NCBI GenBank assembly: GCA_034509425.1 | Contig: JAVTVJ010000795.1 | Span: 62,001-126,000 of the forward strand | DNA from: Eopsaltria australis | Taxonomy: Eukaryota; Chordata; Aves; Passeriformes; Petroicidae | DNA: 64,000 bases | Direction of reading: 5' to 3' | Part shown: positions 12,236-23,190 of the stretch, piece by piece | How the letters are laid out: each line of letters opens with the position of its first letter | How positions within the stretch are numbered: position 1 is the first letter of the stretch | Made by a program: the position numbers and the translations under genes | Notes under the pieces: model-generated | Told to the model about the DNA's origin: nothing | Database searches by the model: none | The model's input: the letters and a program-made list of their open reading frames with translations, nothing else

Positions 12236-14710
12236 TACTGACTGCCACCAGAGCATGGTTGCAGATCCTAATAGTTGTAAGTGGTACAGCTGTGGTACCT
12301 CAATGACAAGTGAACCCTCACACCAGAAGTGTTTGTAAAGTCTCCTTTCCCTCCTCACACAAACAACACTAAAAACGTTCAGATTTATTTAACAGTAGGT
12401 TATTTGCTGTTAAGCAGTGATGTAGTAGCAAATTACATTGTTTAGAAATGCCATGAATAGCATGAGAAAGGGATGCCCTCCGGAGGAAGCAGCCAGCAGA
12501 GTGCCTTGCAGATCAGGCAGCAGCAGGGGCACAACCAAGGAGCTCAGAGAGGCTGAACAGAGCCACACAAGCATTTCAGGCTGAGGATAATATATATTCA
12601 TCCCTCTCAAAGTCCTGCCTAGAAGCCATTCTTCTCAAGCACATTGTAAGGGATGAAGAAAAATACCTTGCTGCAGCCTGTCTTGAAGATTTATTCCCTG
12701 TCTTATTCTCTGTACACACAGTTGTGCATATCTGGTGCATTGTGCGTGGGCTTTTCTATTCCTCCTGGCATGCTGAAGCATGAGACACGCTGCTGGAAAA
12801 ATCTAAGTATTCCCTATATTAGTCTTTGTTCCTTGTGCAAACTGAAATTATTACAGAGCTAGAACACATTCATTGTCTCCAAAAATCTCATCACCTTCTG
12901 TATTATTCCAAAGGTATTTATTTTCAAGAGCACATAACATCCAAAGTCTGAACTGTTAAACTGAAGATAAGTATAACATGTCTCCAAAGACCTTTTTAAT
13001 GAGGTAAAAGACTCTTCCAGATTTTTATCAACATTGCCAGCTGAAATCAGCTCAACCCTCTGTTTTTCTGTACTAAAACAAATTGTGTACAATTAAAGCA
13101 AAAGGTCTGGCAAAGAACCATGTTTTAGAGCAAAACACTGGTATCCACACTGCTGTACAGCCAAAAAATGTAGAGTATGACCCAAACCCATAAAGAAGTA
13201 GTCCATCACAGAAAAAAAGCAAGGAAATGGCTCCCTGCAGATGTTGCATGGGGAAGGCTTGCCAGGTGCCTGGTATTGCTTGAAGCCTCCAGAGAAATTG
13301 TGCATGTCATCTTGTGATATCAGCACATGCTGCCTTGGTATCAAGCCCTTTGCTTGCAATAGCTGCTATCTCAGAGCAGATTGCCAGTGACAATGATCAT
13401 TTTGGCTTATTTTAGCAGAGTAACTGCAATTACTGGCATCAGCAGGTATCAGACTACTTCCAGCAAAGGTGTTTGGCTTCTGAGCTCTAATTTAGTTCCT
13501 GTCACTGAGACTAGAAAATACATTTTTGTTTCCCACAGCTCCTGGTGTGTATCAGATAGGTATGCTTCAGACAGCTGTTTTAGGAATTCTAGAAGTTGTG
13601 TAGAACTGCACATTTAATCACAGCCTCCTGCAATGACTTTGGTGAATGACTTGTCCAAACATTAAAAAGAGGATTATAGCTTATTGAATCAGAAGAGGAC
13701 TCTCAGCTAAAGAAACTGGCCAGCTATTTACACACTGAAATGCTCCAAACAGCAGTACTGGCCAAGTACCATCTGGTTTAGGGTTTTGGATGAAACATTT
13801 ATTTTCAACTGGATTTCCAAACATCAGGCCTTTGAGGGTTCATTTATAAACCACATGTGAAACAAGCTGTCAGCAGGCAACAAGCTGTCCTGGGTGAGTG
13901 TGCAGCAGCAAACTTCCACTGTCACCAGAGTCTGCTCCCACTTCTAGGACAATTGACTTCAGAGCTGACACAGAGACATTTAAAGACCATCAAGGCTAGA
14001 AAAAGCATAGAGCTTAGGCACATCTTATTTTAGTCAACCTGTTACAGATCATCTTGTATTACCATCTACTGCTCCTTTTCTTCCCTCTAGTTATTCCTTA
14101 ACTGTTTTATTGCCAATACTAATGTCTGAGTTATCAATCTTATCACATTTACAGACAGTATTCCTAGTGTGAAAGTAAGACAAGGAGGAATGTCCTACTT
14201 TCCTGAGGAAGCTCCAGCCTTTACTGTTCAGAGGGTCAAAAGCCACCATCTGAAAAAAAATTAAAGAAAATCCAGAGTCAACAGAGTACCCAGCTCAAGA
14301 GAGTTTTGCATCCTCCCAAATGAATGTGTGCTGGTTTAATCAATGGCCTCAGATACTCCATCATCCTGCATACGTTTAACTTCATGAACTTTAAGCAATC
14401 CCATTGTAGTGCCCAATGTTAACCACTTATTTAACATTTTTCAGACCATTTACACATATAAATACACCATTATAGACTGCATTAATTGGCTCTGCTGAGG
14501 ATTCTAAACCAAGAAGTTCTGAAAACACTAGAAGCAAAGAAACAAGAATTTTGTTGCAACTAAGCATATTTTCAGGTAGATAGAGATTCATAATGGGAAA
14601 AGTGCAGCAGCTCAGTCCCTAAGAAGCACAGATGATGGGTCAGATGTGCACAGGAACAAGAAAAGAAGTGAAACAGGAGGTCACAGACAAAATCTAAGCA
14701 TGGAATGCAA

Positions 14711-14734
14711 GGGGAAGGGGAGGGGAGTGGAGGG
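14711..14734 (+). other. Potential G-quadruplex motif
   Basis: Four G runs (GGGG, GGGG, GGGG, GGG) separated by loops of 2, 1 and 6 bases fit the G3+N1-7 rule. It sits in a purine-rich patch that continues to about 14742. Confidence 0.7.
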
Positions 14735-14852
14735 AAAGGAGGTAGCAAGCATCACATGCATGTTAGGTATAATAATGACATCTAAGCATATGTATCTCAT
14801 GCTTCTCCAATAGATATTGGCACTTTTTGGTTTAAAAAATCAAACCACAGGT

Positions 14853-14960
14853 TGTTATTTTTATCAGTATCTTATGAATGAGGAAACTGAGGCACAGTAA
14901 GGTGCTCAGGAACATTTGAAGTGGCAGCCAGAGAAAGTGCGCTGCCCCTACACCATGTTT
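14853..14960 (-). mobile_element. MIR-type SINE relic (core-SINE)
   Basis: The plus strand reads like the reverse complement of a MIR: a diverged 'ttattttta..' lead, the hallmark atgaggaaactgaggcacag at 14877-14896, then a 'gtggcag' block at 14921-14927 and 'gtgcgctgcccctacacc', which matches the 'gtgctcttaaccactatac' of the MIR 5' end. The middle (aaggtgctcaggaacattt) is clearly decayed. MIR and related core-SINEs are of amniote age, so such copies are rare and degraded in birds. Family assignment is from memory of the consensus. Confidence 0.72.
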
Positions 14961-14994
14961 GAAATTGATCTGCTCTTGTTTAAAATCAGACTGT

Positions 14995-15024
14995 ATTAAC
15001 ACCACACTATTTTGTGGTGTTAAT
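14995..15024. repeat. 12-bp perfect hairpin, 6-base loop
   Basis: ATTAACACCACA (14995-15006) is followed after CTATTT by its exact complement (15013-15024). The stem is too short for a microRNA precursor by itself, and no U-run follows. Confidence 0.8.
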
Positions 15025-16097
15025 CTAAGGGAGAGATCTAAGAGGCTAAGCACTAGCATCCTCCAGTAGGAGCAAATCATGGGGAGGAAAAAGAAACATC
15101 CTTGGGAATGAATAAAAGAAATCCAAAAGACTGCAACAAAGAAGAACTAGGTCTAACATTTTGGGAAAACGAGCTTTACAAACCTGACATTTCCCATTAA
15201 AATAGGCAATAAACGTGGCACCTTCTGTGAGGAATAGAATTTCAGGCAAAGCAGTATGTAATGCAGACATATTATGTAATATCAACTTCTTATGCTTATT
15301 GCTTATAAGTCAGTCATTTCTAAGAAGATATCCAGCCCTAATTCCTGTCCAGCCTGGAGGAAGTCCTCAGTCTGCTTTCTTCCTTCTGTACTTGCATTTA
15401 CCTTCTATGACCTTTTGAGCTTTGCAAAAACATTTTGTGAAAATTACATAATCAGTTATTCCACCTTTAAAATCTGATGGTCAGGAATGGGTTTTATGAT
15501 TCCAGTGATTATAAAACACCATGGCCTCCAGAGGGATCACTCTTTCACACCTAATCTGTCACACATTACCATTTTCATCATGGCACTGGAAAGCAAAGAA
15601 CATCTAGGGATCATCATAAAGGTCATCTAGGGAACAAAAGAAAGAAGTGTGTCCAGGGCCAATTATGTAAAACATTGTTCAAATAATCTTCCATAATGTA
15701 AAATACTATAAAAATTGTTTGTTCTGCTTCCAGAAGCTCAGATAAGGTTTGAGAGAGTTAACACTGCTTCCATACTTATATACTTGGGCATTCAGCCAGG
15801 ATATTGTGTGACAGCTCGGATTCACACAGTGCAAGAGCTGGGGCAGCTCTGTTCCAGCCTTTGGTTAAATCTTTTATGATCCAAGTTATGCATGATAAGC
15901 TATGGATAGTTTACTGAGTTTATTTTTTCAGTTATTTCTTCATAACTCTTTTTTCTTACTCAGCAGGCAACTGTTTTGCACAGGCTAAACCTCATGTTAT
16001 ACTGTAATGAATTCTATCTAGTTTGGGGGTGGGGGGCTCTTAAATTAAAAAAAAATAGTGTTATATATATTCAATCATAGCAAAGAACTACTTTGCT

Positions 16098-16127
16098 TAT
16101 ATATGTGTATATACACGCACACACATA
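16098..16127. repeat. Mixed TA/TG/CA dinucleotide run
   Basis: An alternating purine-pyrimidine tract (TATATATGTGTATATACACGCACACACATA) that is partly self-complementary; broken microsatellite. Confidence 0.75.
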
Positions 16128-18461
16128 AATTTAGTGGTGGCTTCTGTTCATATGCTTCCAGGAGGAATAAATGACTATATTTTTACCACACATGGAGGAA
16201 CATTAGTCATTCCTAACTGGAAAATATGAGTTGATGCTTAAGGGTTCCACACCATGGAAACCTGGGGCTTGTGCAGTACAGCCTTTGTAGTGCATTTGAC
16301 CCCACTGCAGAAACACCTTTTATTCTACTTTTATTTTCTTTTATTCAGCACTCCAAGGCAAAAACCAGAGATCCTTCTCAAATGAGCATATAAATTTTCC
16401 ACTGAATCTCATTTATAATTCGTTTTTAACAGGAGTAATTTTTTTCAACTACATTCTTTCTAATTTGCACTATAATTGGAAGCATTTTTCCATGTAAATT
16501 AACTTAACCTCCCCAGAAATACCCTTCTATTGACACTCTGTCATAGACTTTCCTTCTGAAATTGTTTGTAAAATTAAAAATCAAAAAATGTTTAGACAGG
16601 TAAAGGACAAATCAACAGAGAAGAATGCAAATAAAGAGCAGCTAAAACATGGAATTAACTCCCCAGCCATCTTTTTTGCTCAAATTTTCCTGACTCATCC
16701 TCTGGTTTTCATCCTTTACAGGCTTATTCCACAAGCATAATTGTTTAGCTCTTTCTTTCACACCCAAAAGAGGAGAAATAGGAGTAAATGTGCCTAAAAC
16801 AGTGTAAACTGATCCTTCCTAATAATCAAAATATGGACCAGCATTTAAACAATTCTGGTTCAATTAGTGTAACATTTACTTACTAAATATTCCTGAATTG
16901 AGTTATTTCTTGAAGCAACTTTCAAACAAGCAGAAATTCCAAGCTGGCTTTTTTCTGCATGCTGCTTATTGTCATATGAAGTCCTTTCACAGGAGAGAGA
17001 TGATCTGCATGTCTATTTTGCTCTCCTCTCCTAACCTAAATAGCATAATTGAGATTTTAAATGTTCAGATACTTCAGATACTCATACATACCAATTCCTA
17101 AAGGACAGAAAAACTGCAAGTCAGTACAGAATTCTTAGTAGCTCTACACATGTGCATTTATAACCCCTTCAAAAATAAATAACTTTGTAATTAGATAATA
17201 GTAGTACAGTAAGTACCAAGACTATGTTTCTGTGCAGTTCAATCTGCATGTGATAGCCTGGCAAACTACTGTCCAATAATCAAAATTATCCCCTTGTGCC
17301 CATCAATAACTATTTTTGTGTTTCCCTAGCATTTTAATAAAATACAGGGTATCTACATGGTATTCACTTCACAAGAAACAAAATGAAAATGGTGTTGTCT
17401 ACCAAAATTACACCTCTTCAGAGGCTTATGGTTTTGGCCAATGTATGTAAGGGGCCTCTGAGAAGGTCACACTCTGTCTTCCCTACAGTATAAAACAGCA
17501 AATCAGTAAAAAACGCCCAGAAAATCCATAGACATTTCATATTCTTATTGTGTACATAGAGTGGAGCTCTTACTGTGGTCTTTTAGGGCTAATAAAAATC
17601 CTCTAGTACGAGACTCATTTATGATTAATTAGCCTCTCTACTATTGTTTTTTGCTTGGTTTCCAGAACACAGCATTTGGTAGGAAATGGATGACTAGCTG
17701 CAAATATCGTAAATGTGTGCTGGGGGAATATTTGAACATTTGTTCAAATTTGTTTTAAGACTTTATGCTGCTACGCATCTCCATACTGTCTGAGCACAAA
17801 AATCTCAAAAGAGAATTTTCATTTTACTGTGTTCGCAATTCCTCCCAAGTTTGTTTCCCATACAGATGAGGGACTTTAATTTCATTAATGCAAAAACTTG
17901 CAAAATGGCAGTATTTAGCTTAAGCTAGCTAAAAACCATGTCAACTGCAAACTTTTAATTTTATATTAGTTACTAATTCTGCAGTCAGCGCAGAGCTGAC
18001 TTTGTATGGTTCATGCTGTAGTGTCATGTTTTCCAAACAGCCAGCACAGTGGAACCTGAGTATTAGTCTAAATCATGTTTATTGTTTATGCTCTTTAGAA
18101 ATTATATATTTGTAAGATAAGTTATTAAAAACTAATCAGTAGAACCATTTACGTAGCTGATAAACCAGGAACTTATAACAAACCACTAATGACACCTTGT
18201 GTTGTTTTTGAGTCCTGGTTGGATAATTCTTACTTTAACCAACACCCTAAAATTGCATGTCACTTCTGGGTACACTGAATTTAATAATGTTTAATGTCAA
18301 ATTATTAAGCAGGGAAAATATTAATATAAGAGGTCAGTTACAAGGCACAAGTAACAGTTTCCAGATATAGAGCAATAAACTGAATGCTCATATTGAACCC
18401 CTCAGGAAAAATCAATAGCTTTTGCAAATATGTAAAAGTAACTTCAAATTAGAATTTTACA

Positions 18462-18487
18462 GGCAGCTAAAATGGGTTTTAGCTGCC
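18462..18487. repeat. 11-bp perfect inverted repeat, 4-base loop
   Basis: GGCAGCTAAAA (18462-18472), loop TGGG, then TTTTAGCTGCC (18477-18487). It sits at the left edge of a GC-richer block running to about 18660. That block has the feel of a repeat edge, but I could not name a family. Confidence 0.8.
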
Positions 18488-21400
18488 TCAGCACAAATAC
18501 CTAGTGCCATTCTGGATTCCCCCAGGTATCTGAGGCATCCATGAATGTTGGCAGGTATAACCTGGGGTCCAGGGGGAACTTGCATCCTTTCGGTGGAGGC
18601 AGGTGGGAACACCCCTTGAAGGTCTAAATTATTAAAAATGGCCTGTGTTAAGGCAGCCAAACCTCATTTCATCATTTTAGATGACAAGCAGTGGCAAAAA
18701 AAATTCCAGTTTCTCAAATCAGTGAGAAAAAAATTGATCTTTACCATAATTAAACTTCTCTTGTCAAATTCTAAATACAAAGTTAAATTTTAATATGTAA
18801 ATCTAGGCCAGCATTTCTCTTCTTGCCACAGTCAAAAATGCATCACTATGAGGAGAGTGTTACCTCTGTTCTCTTTGCCTCTATTAACTTTTTTCTCCCT
18901 TTCATTGCTACCTGAAATAGAATCATACCTGAATTACTCAGACTACAGGTTGAGAGGATATAATGTGTTGAGTAGTCACATTTTTAGAAACCAGTCTTGA
19001 AAATGTGTATGCATATTAAATGACTAAAGTACATCTTTCTTAACGCTTGAATATATGCAAACGTCTGAAATTATTCTTCACAAGATCCTTTCAGGTTGGT
19101 ACATTAGATCATGTCTTTTCTTTATGCAAAATTAGTTATCACATCTGAAGTACATTTTTAAATAGTTTGAAAGTTGACAGGGTATTAAACTGTACTGAGC
19201 ACAGAGGAGCAACTCCAGGATGTGATACTATAAGAAACCACTGACCTAAGGAAATGTTGCATGATGCAAAGTTCAATGTGCTAAATATGTCCTTCCACTG
19301 GTGTGTAAAGGAAAGTGAAAGGAAATAGAGATGATTTCCTGGGAGACCTTTCTGAAATTTGATACTGTTTAGCATAAGCATTCACGAGGGGAATTGCTGC
19401 AGGAAGACGCTGTCTACAAAATGTACCAAATGTTATTGAGTAGTGTATATCACAAAAAATATAAGTGTGAGGCACACCTAGATGTGTAGTAGGGGAATCT
19501 TTTCCAACCAATTCAAAACCAAAGTAAATTATTAATTTACTTAGATTTGTTGGCTTAGTAGACAAACTAAATCAAGAAAGTGCTCAGAAATAGATTGGAG
19601 CTCTCCTCTCCAAAACTCAATGCACAAAGAGCTTGAGGTTGCTCAAGTTCGTCCATCCTTAAATGAAGAGAAATACTTCAATGTTAATTTATAAAGGAAA
19701 AAAAGCTCCTCCTCATTTATACAAGGGTTCTGTTGCACTGACTAACTGTCACAGTAATTAAATTGCTACAGTACATAAAAGCAGCCCCTCTGAAGATGGT
19801 GAGTTATATTCCCATGCCCTGGTTATTTCTCAGTAGTAAAGAACCTTTGCCAGTATCCTTTTGTTACAGCCTGACTTATATTTAACTGCAGAAGGGATCC
19901 CATGAGAAAGGGTGTGAAGGGGAAGCAAATCTTACAGAGTCCTAATCATGGGTGCTTCAAGCCAGGGATTGATGCTGCTCCATTTTGCCTCCTTCCCCTG
20001 ACATGTCCTTTGACCATCAGGCACATAGGGATTTCCTGCCTCTGAAGTGACATGCAGTGCATCCTCTTCTACAGCTTTCCTCGGAGCTACCCTCCCGACA
20101 AATGATAGGTCCCTTTTTACACTCAGCTCCTGCTATTGGCTCTGCAACATCCTGTAGGAAAAGGTGAAGTATTTTTAACAAATTTGCACAACAGCTACAA
20201 AGGACAGTCAGGAAACAGAAAATTATAATTTGCTTTTGCAAGGAATTGTAAGCACTATGATGATCTTGCTGCCCTGATTTAAACTCATTGCTACAAAGAC
20301 ATAATCCTGCCAGCTATAAAGGGCTTTGATTTCATTTTTTTCATGTACTTATCATGACCTCATTTTGTAAAGTGCCAAGTGGATTTGTTCATTCATAACC
20401 CATCTTGATGCAGTGGATGGCAGCAGGAGGTGGTTTTGGGGTGGAGGGGTTAGTTTTAGTACATTTGATTAGTATAATAGGACATAATGTTCCATTCTAT
20501 CCTTTTCTACTTTCAATATTTTAATTCATTCTATGAGAAAAAATTCAATGCCAATCTGTCAAGGACTGCAATTATGTTTTAAATCAGGATGAAAAAAAGC
20601 GTGTGTGTATTTGTGAGCAAGGGGAATCATTTACATAATAACTCATGGTAATAATAACCCTCAGATATAGTCTTTATACCCCATACTCTAACCCTTGGTT
20701 TTAATTTTAAGATGGCTGCTTGTTTCAGAGCAGTGCACCTAAAAATATGGAAATTTTAATCCTGCATTTTTTGGGCAACTAACATTGCCCAAATGCAAGG
20801 ACTCTGTACTTAAAAATTTGCACTGCTATCAGCTGCCATCTGGCAAAGGTCTCCCAAACAGAAGGTGGCTGAAATCCTCCAGAGAAAATCCATGCTTATG
20901 ACTAATGGTGGTTTTTCTAGGCCCATGTTGCCTTCATCAATTGGAACCATTGGTCTGTGGTGGATTCTGCTAACGAACACAAAAATTAGAGGGTTTGGGC
21001 TTTTTTCCTAACTATTAAGAATCTCATCCAAATATTATGTTTTTAGAGAGGCATAAATAAAAAACATATTTGAATATTAAATCCTAAATGATTCAAAATC
21101 AAATGTTTTACTTTAATAAGATAAAAAATATTTTATTTGTAAACTAAAATATGTTTTAAATTAGATTTTCTCTTTTTAAATTTGGCAACTGTATCAGGTG
21201 TCAAATGAGAAATCAAAAATTAAAGAGAAATGAAAAATCATTTTTAAAATTTAAAGAAATTTAAAAAACAATAATGTATCAAGATCTACAAATTCTAGAT
21301 GCAACTAAAATGAAAAGTTTTTATAGTTTTCCATTTTTGGAAAGGTACACACTAAAATTATTTTTTGGGCCTACCTTATAAACAATTTACTTCATGAAGT

Positions 21401-21727
21401 TAAAAATTTATTTTTTCTCCTTTTTGGTGTATACCATCTAGTTTGACAGGAGAAAAATAAGAATTTAGATGTTATTCATTCCTTTGCCTTTCCAAATACT
21501 GAAGACAGGATGGCCCTTGGTAGGTCTTTCAATGGTGGGAATGCATCTACTTGGAAAAGAAGGAAAAATATAAAGTTAGTGATTTATGCAAATGCTTTCC
21601 TCAAAATGAGGGTGCCTTATATCTCATAAGAACCATCACAATGGCTTTTTCATGTGCCTCAAAATTTCATCCAATTTTTTAAGGTCGTATTCAGGGTCCA
21701 CCACATCCCTCAGCCTTCATCTTCATG

Positions 21728-21788
21728 CATGGTTGGACTCCATGTGCTTATAAGTCTCTTCCAACATAAAGGATTCTATGATTCTGTA
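21728..21788 (+). mobile_element. CR1 LINE 3'-end stub
   Basis: The sequence 'ggttggactccatgtgctta', then 'tctcttccaacataaaggat', then ATTCTATG ATTCTGTA matches the last 60 or so bases of avian CR1 elements in plus orientation, including the terminal 8-mer repeat. Severe 5' truncation is the norm for CR1. A few tens of bases to the left may also belong to it but do not align by eye. Confidence 0.82.
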
Positions 21789-22493
21789 ATCCAAAGGACC
21801 ATGTCTGGCTCATTCTGAACATGACTGAAGAGAAATTTTTCCCCAGTGCAGTGTCTTGGCCTCAGAGGGTGCCAAATACAGTGCTTATAAAGCCCATTTG
21901 ACCTGGAAAGGCTGTTGTCTTTAAAGAAAATACAACTAAAAGTTATTATGTTAGTGGCATGGTAGAAATTTTTCTTTTTCAGCTGGGCAGACTATTCGCC
22001 ACTCTAAGATAAATTGGACTCTAGACTTCAGCCTAGATTTTGACAGGTAGTGTTATTTTATGGGACTTTCCACAGTTCCACTGAAAAGGCTGCTCAATAT
22101 TCTGAGTAACCAACCCTGCCTTCTGACAGCTCAAAAATTCACCACTTCAGTTTATGTTAAAATAATTTTTGCAATGGTAATCATGAGCACTGAGGAAAAT
22201 TAGTTTTATCATTAAATAATCACACCCTTGAGAGGCTGTGGGCACACAGCTGGCGCTCAGCTGGCTTCAAATAGCTGAAATGTAACTATTGCAGAGAAAC
22301 CACACCTCTTGTCTTCAAGTAGAAATTAAAACTAAAATAGTAACCACTTTTTTCAGATTTTTCAAATATATGCAATGCTGCATACCCATACTAACTAAAC
22401 ATGGAAGAAAGTAGTCCATATCCCTGTATAAATACATCATGACAATGACACAAAAACAAATTAACCTATATCATTAAAATGTTTCGGGGTTTG

Positions 22494-22517
22494 CTCTTCT
22501 CTCTTTAGAGAGAAGAG
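22494..22517. repeat. 11-bp perfect inverted repeat, 2-base loop
   Basis: CTCTTCTCTCT (22494-22504) is followed after TT by AGAGAGAAGAG (22507-22517). It is both a palindrome and a pyrimidine/purine switch point, immediately left of the GC-richer patch. Confidence 0.85.
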
Positions 22518-22573
22518 AGGAAAACTGATGCCGGCAATATTCTTACAAGCGAACAAACAAGCAAACAAAAAGC

Positions 22574-23190
22574 GTGTCTCTTGTATCAGGATTAAATGCC
22601 CAGGAGAGCACAAGATACCACACCCTGAGTTTCACCCAGCAAAAAGAGATGTACCTGCTGGCAGCTGTACCTGAGACAGCTCAGCAGTCCCAGTGCTCAG
22701 AGAGAAAGGAGACCTCCCAGAGCAGCTCCCTGCAGCCAGGATGGGGAGTGAGGAATGGCTGTGCCAGAGAAGCTGTGCTGCCTCTCTGAAGGTACAGGAT
22801 AGCCCTGGGGGATGCGGGCAGCTTTCTCTAAACACTCCTGTGTCCTGCAAGAAATCTTCTCCTCCTGTCTCTGGCCCCTGCAGAGATTCACCAGGATCTT
22901 CCCAGCTGCAAGGTCGGGTGTCCAACAAGAGCAGAGGGCTCTGGAGGTGTGCTGCTTATCAGGCTAGAAAAGCCTCTTCTGCCTCCTCAGATGTCAGTAA
23001 TGGGGCAGCCTCCTTCCCCTGGAATCTGTACCCCACACAGCTTCCCACTTTGCCTCATGCACCTCCTGGTTGTCCCAGGGAGCCCAATTTACCACTGCTT
23101 TCAAACAGAGACCAGTGTGCACCACCAGGGGTGGGTGATGGCGAGGAGAAGGTGACTATTCTTAGCTTCATAGCCATTTTAGTTTCCTAA
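22574..23190 (+). other. GC-richer patch with overlapping open frames, unknown
   Basis: This block is clearly GC-richer than its surroundings. It holds the longest frame of the window (22693-23190, plus, 165 codons) plus others on both strands (22574-22789 and 22949-23155 plus; 22632-22928 minus). The 165-codon product is Ser-, Pro- and Gly-rich with scattered Cys, shows no signal peptide, membrane segment or domain I know, and starts inside another frame without a notable context. Openness on both strands is what stop-poor GC-rich DNA gives by chance. It could be an old CpG-poor repeat, an unannotated exon or lncRNA, or nothing. Confidence 0.35.

Larger units (their letters stand above)
9359..14710. 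other. Unique noncoding stretch, no gene
   Basis: No gene is recognised. The longest frame (9254-9619, plus, 121 codons) overlaps the AAAAC repeat and has no domain. Small structures listed separately are a 22/25-bp duplication (9781-9827), a 12-bp inverted repeat (10593-10630) and an 11-bp triplication (12203-12235). Confidence 0.6.
15025..21727. other. Unique AT-rich noncoding stretch, no gene
   Basis: No gene or RNA gene is seen; open frames are 94 codons or less. A TA/TG/CA mixed run lies at 16098-16127. A slightly GC-richer block with an inverted repeat lies at 18462-18660. The stretch 21040-21420 is extremely AT-rich with many A and T runs. Confidence 0.6.

Noticed and set aside
20017..20241. 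74-codon minus frame with a hydrophobic start and several Cys, superficially like a small secreted Cys-rich peptide
   Set aside because: The Cys spacing does not fit the beta-defensin pattern or another family I know, there is no intron or promoter context, and frames of this length are common here by chance.
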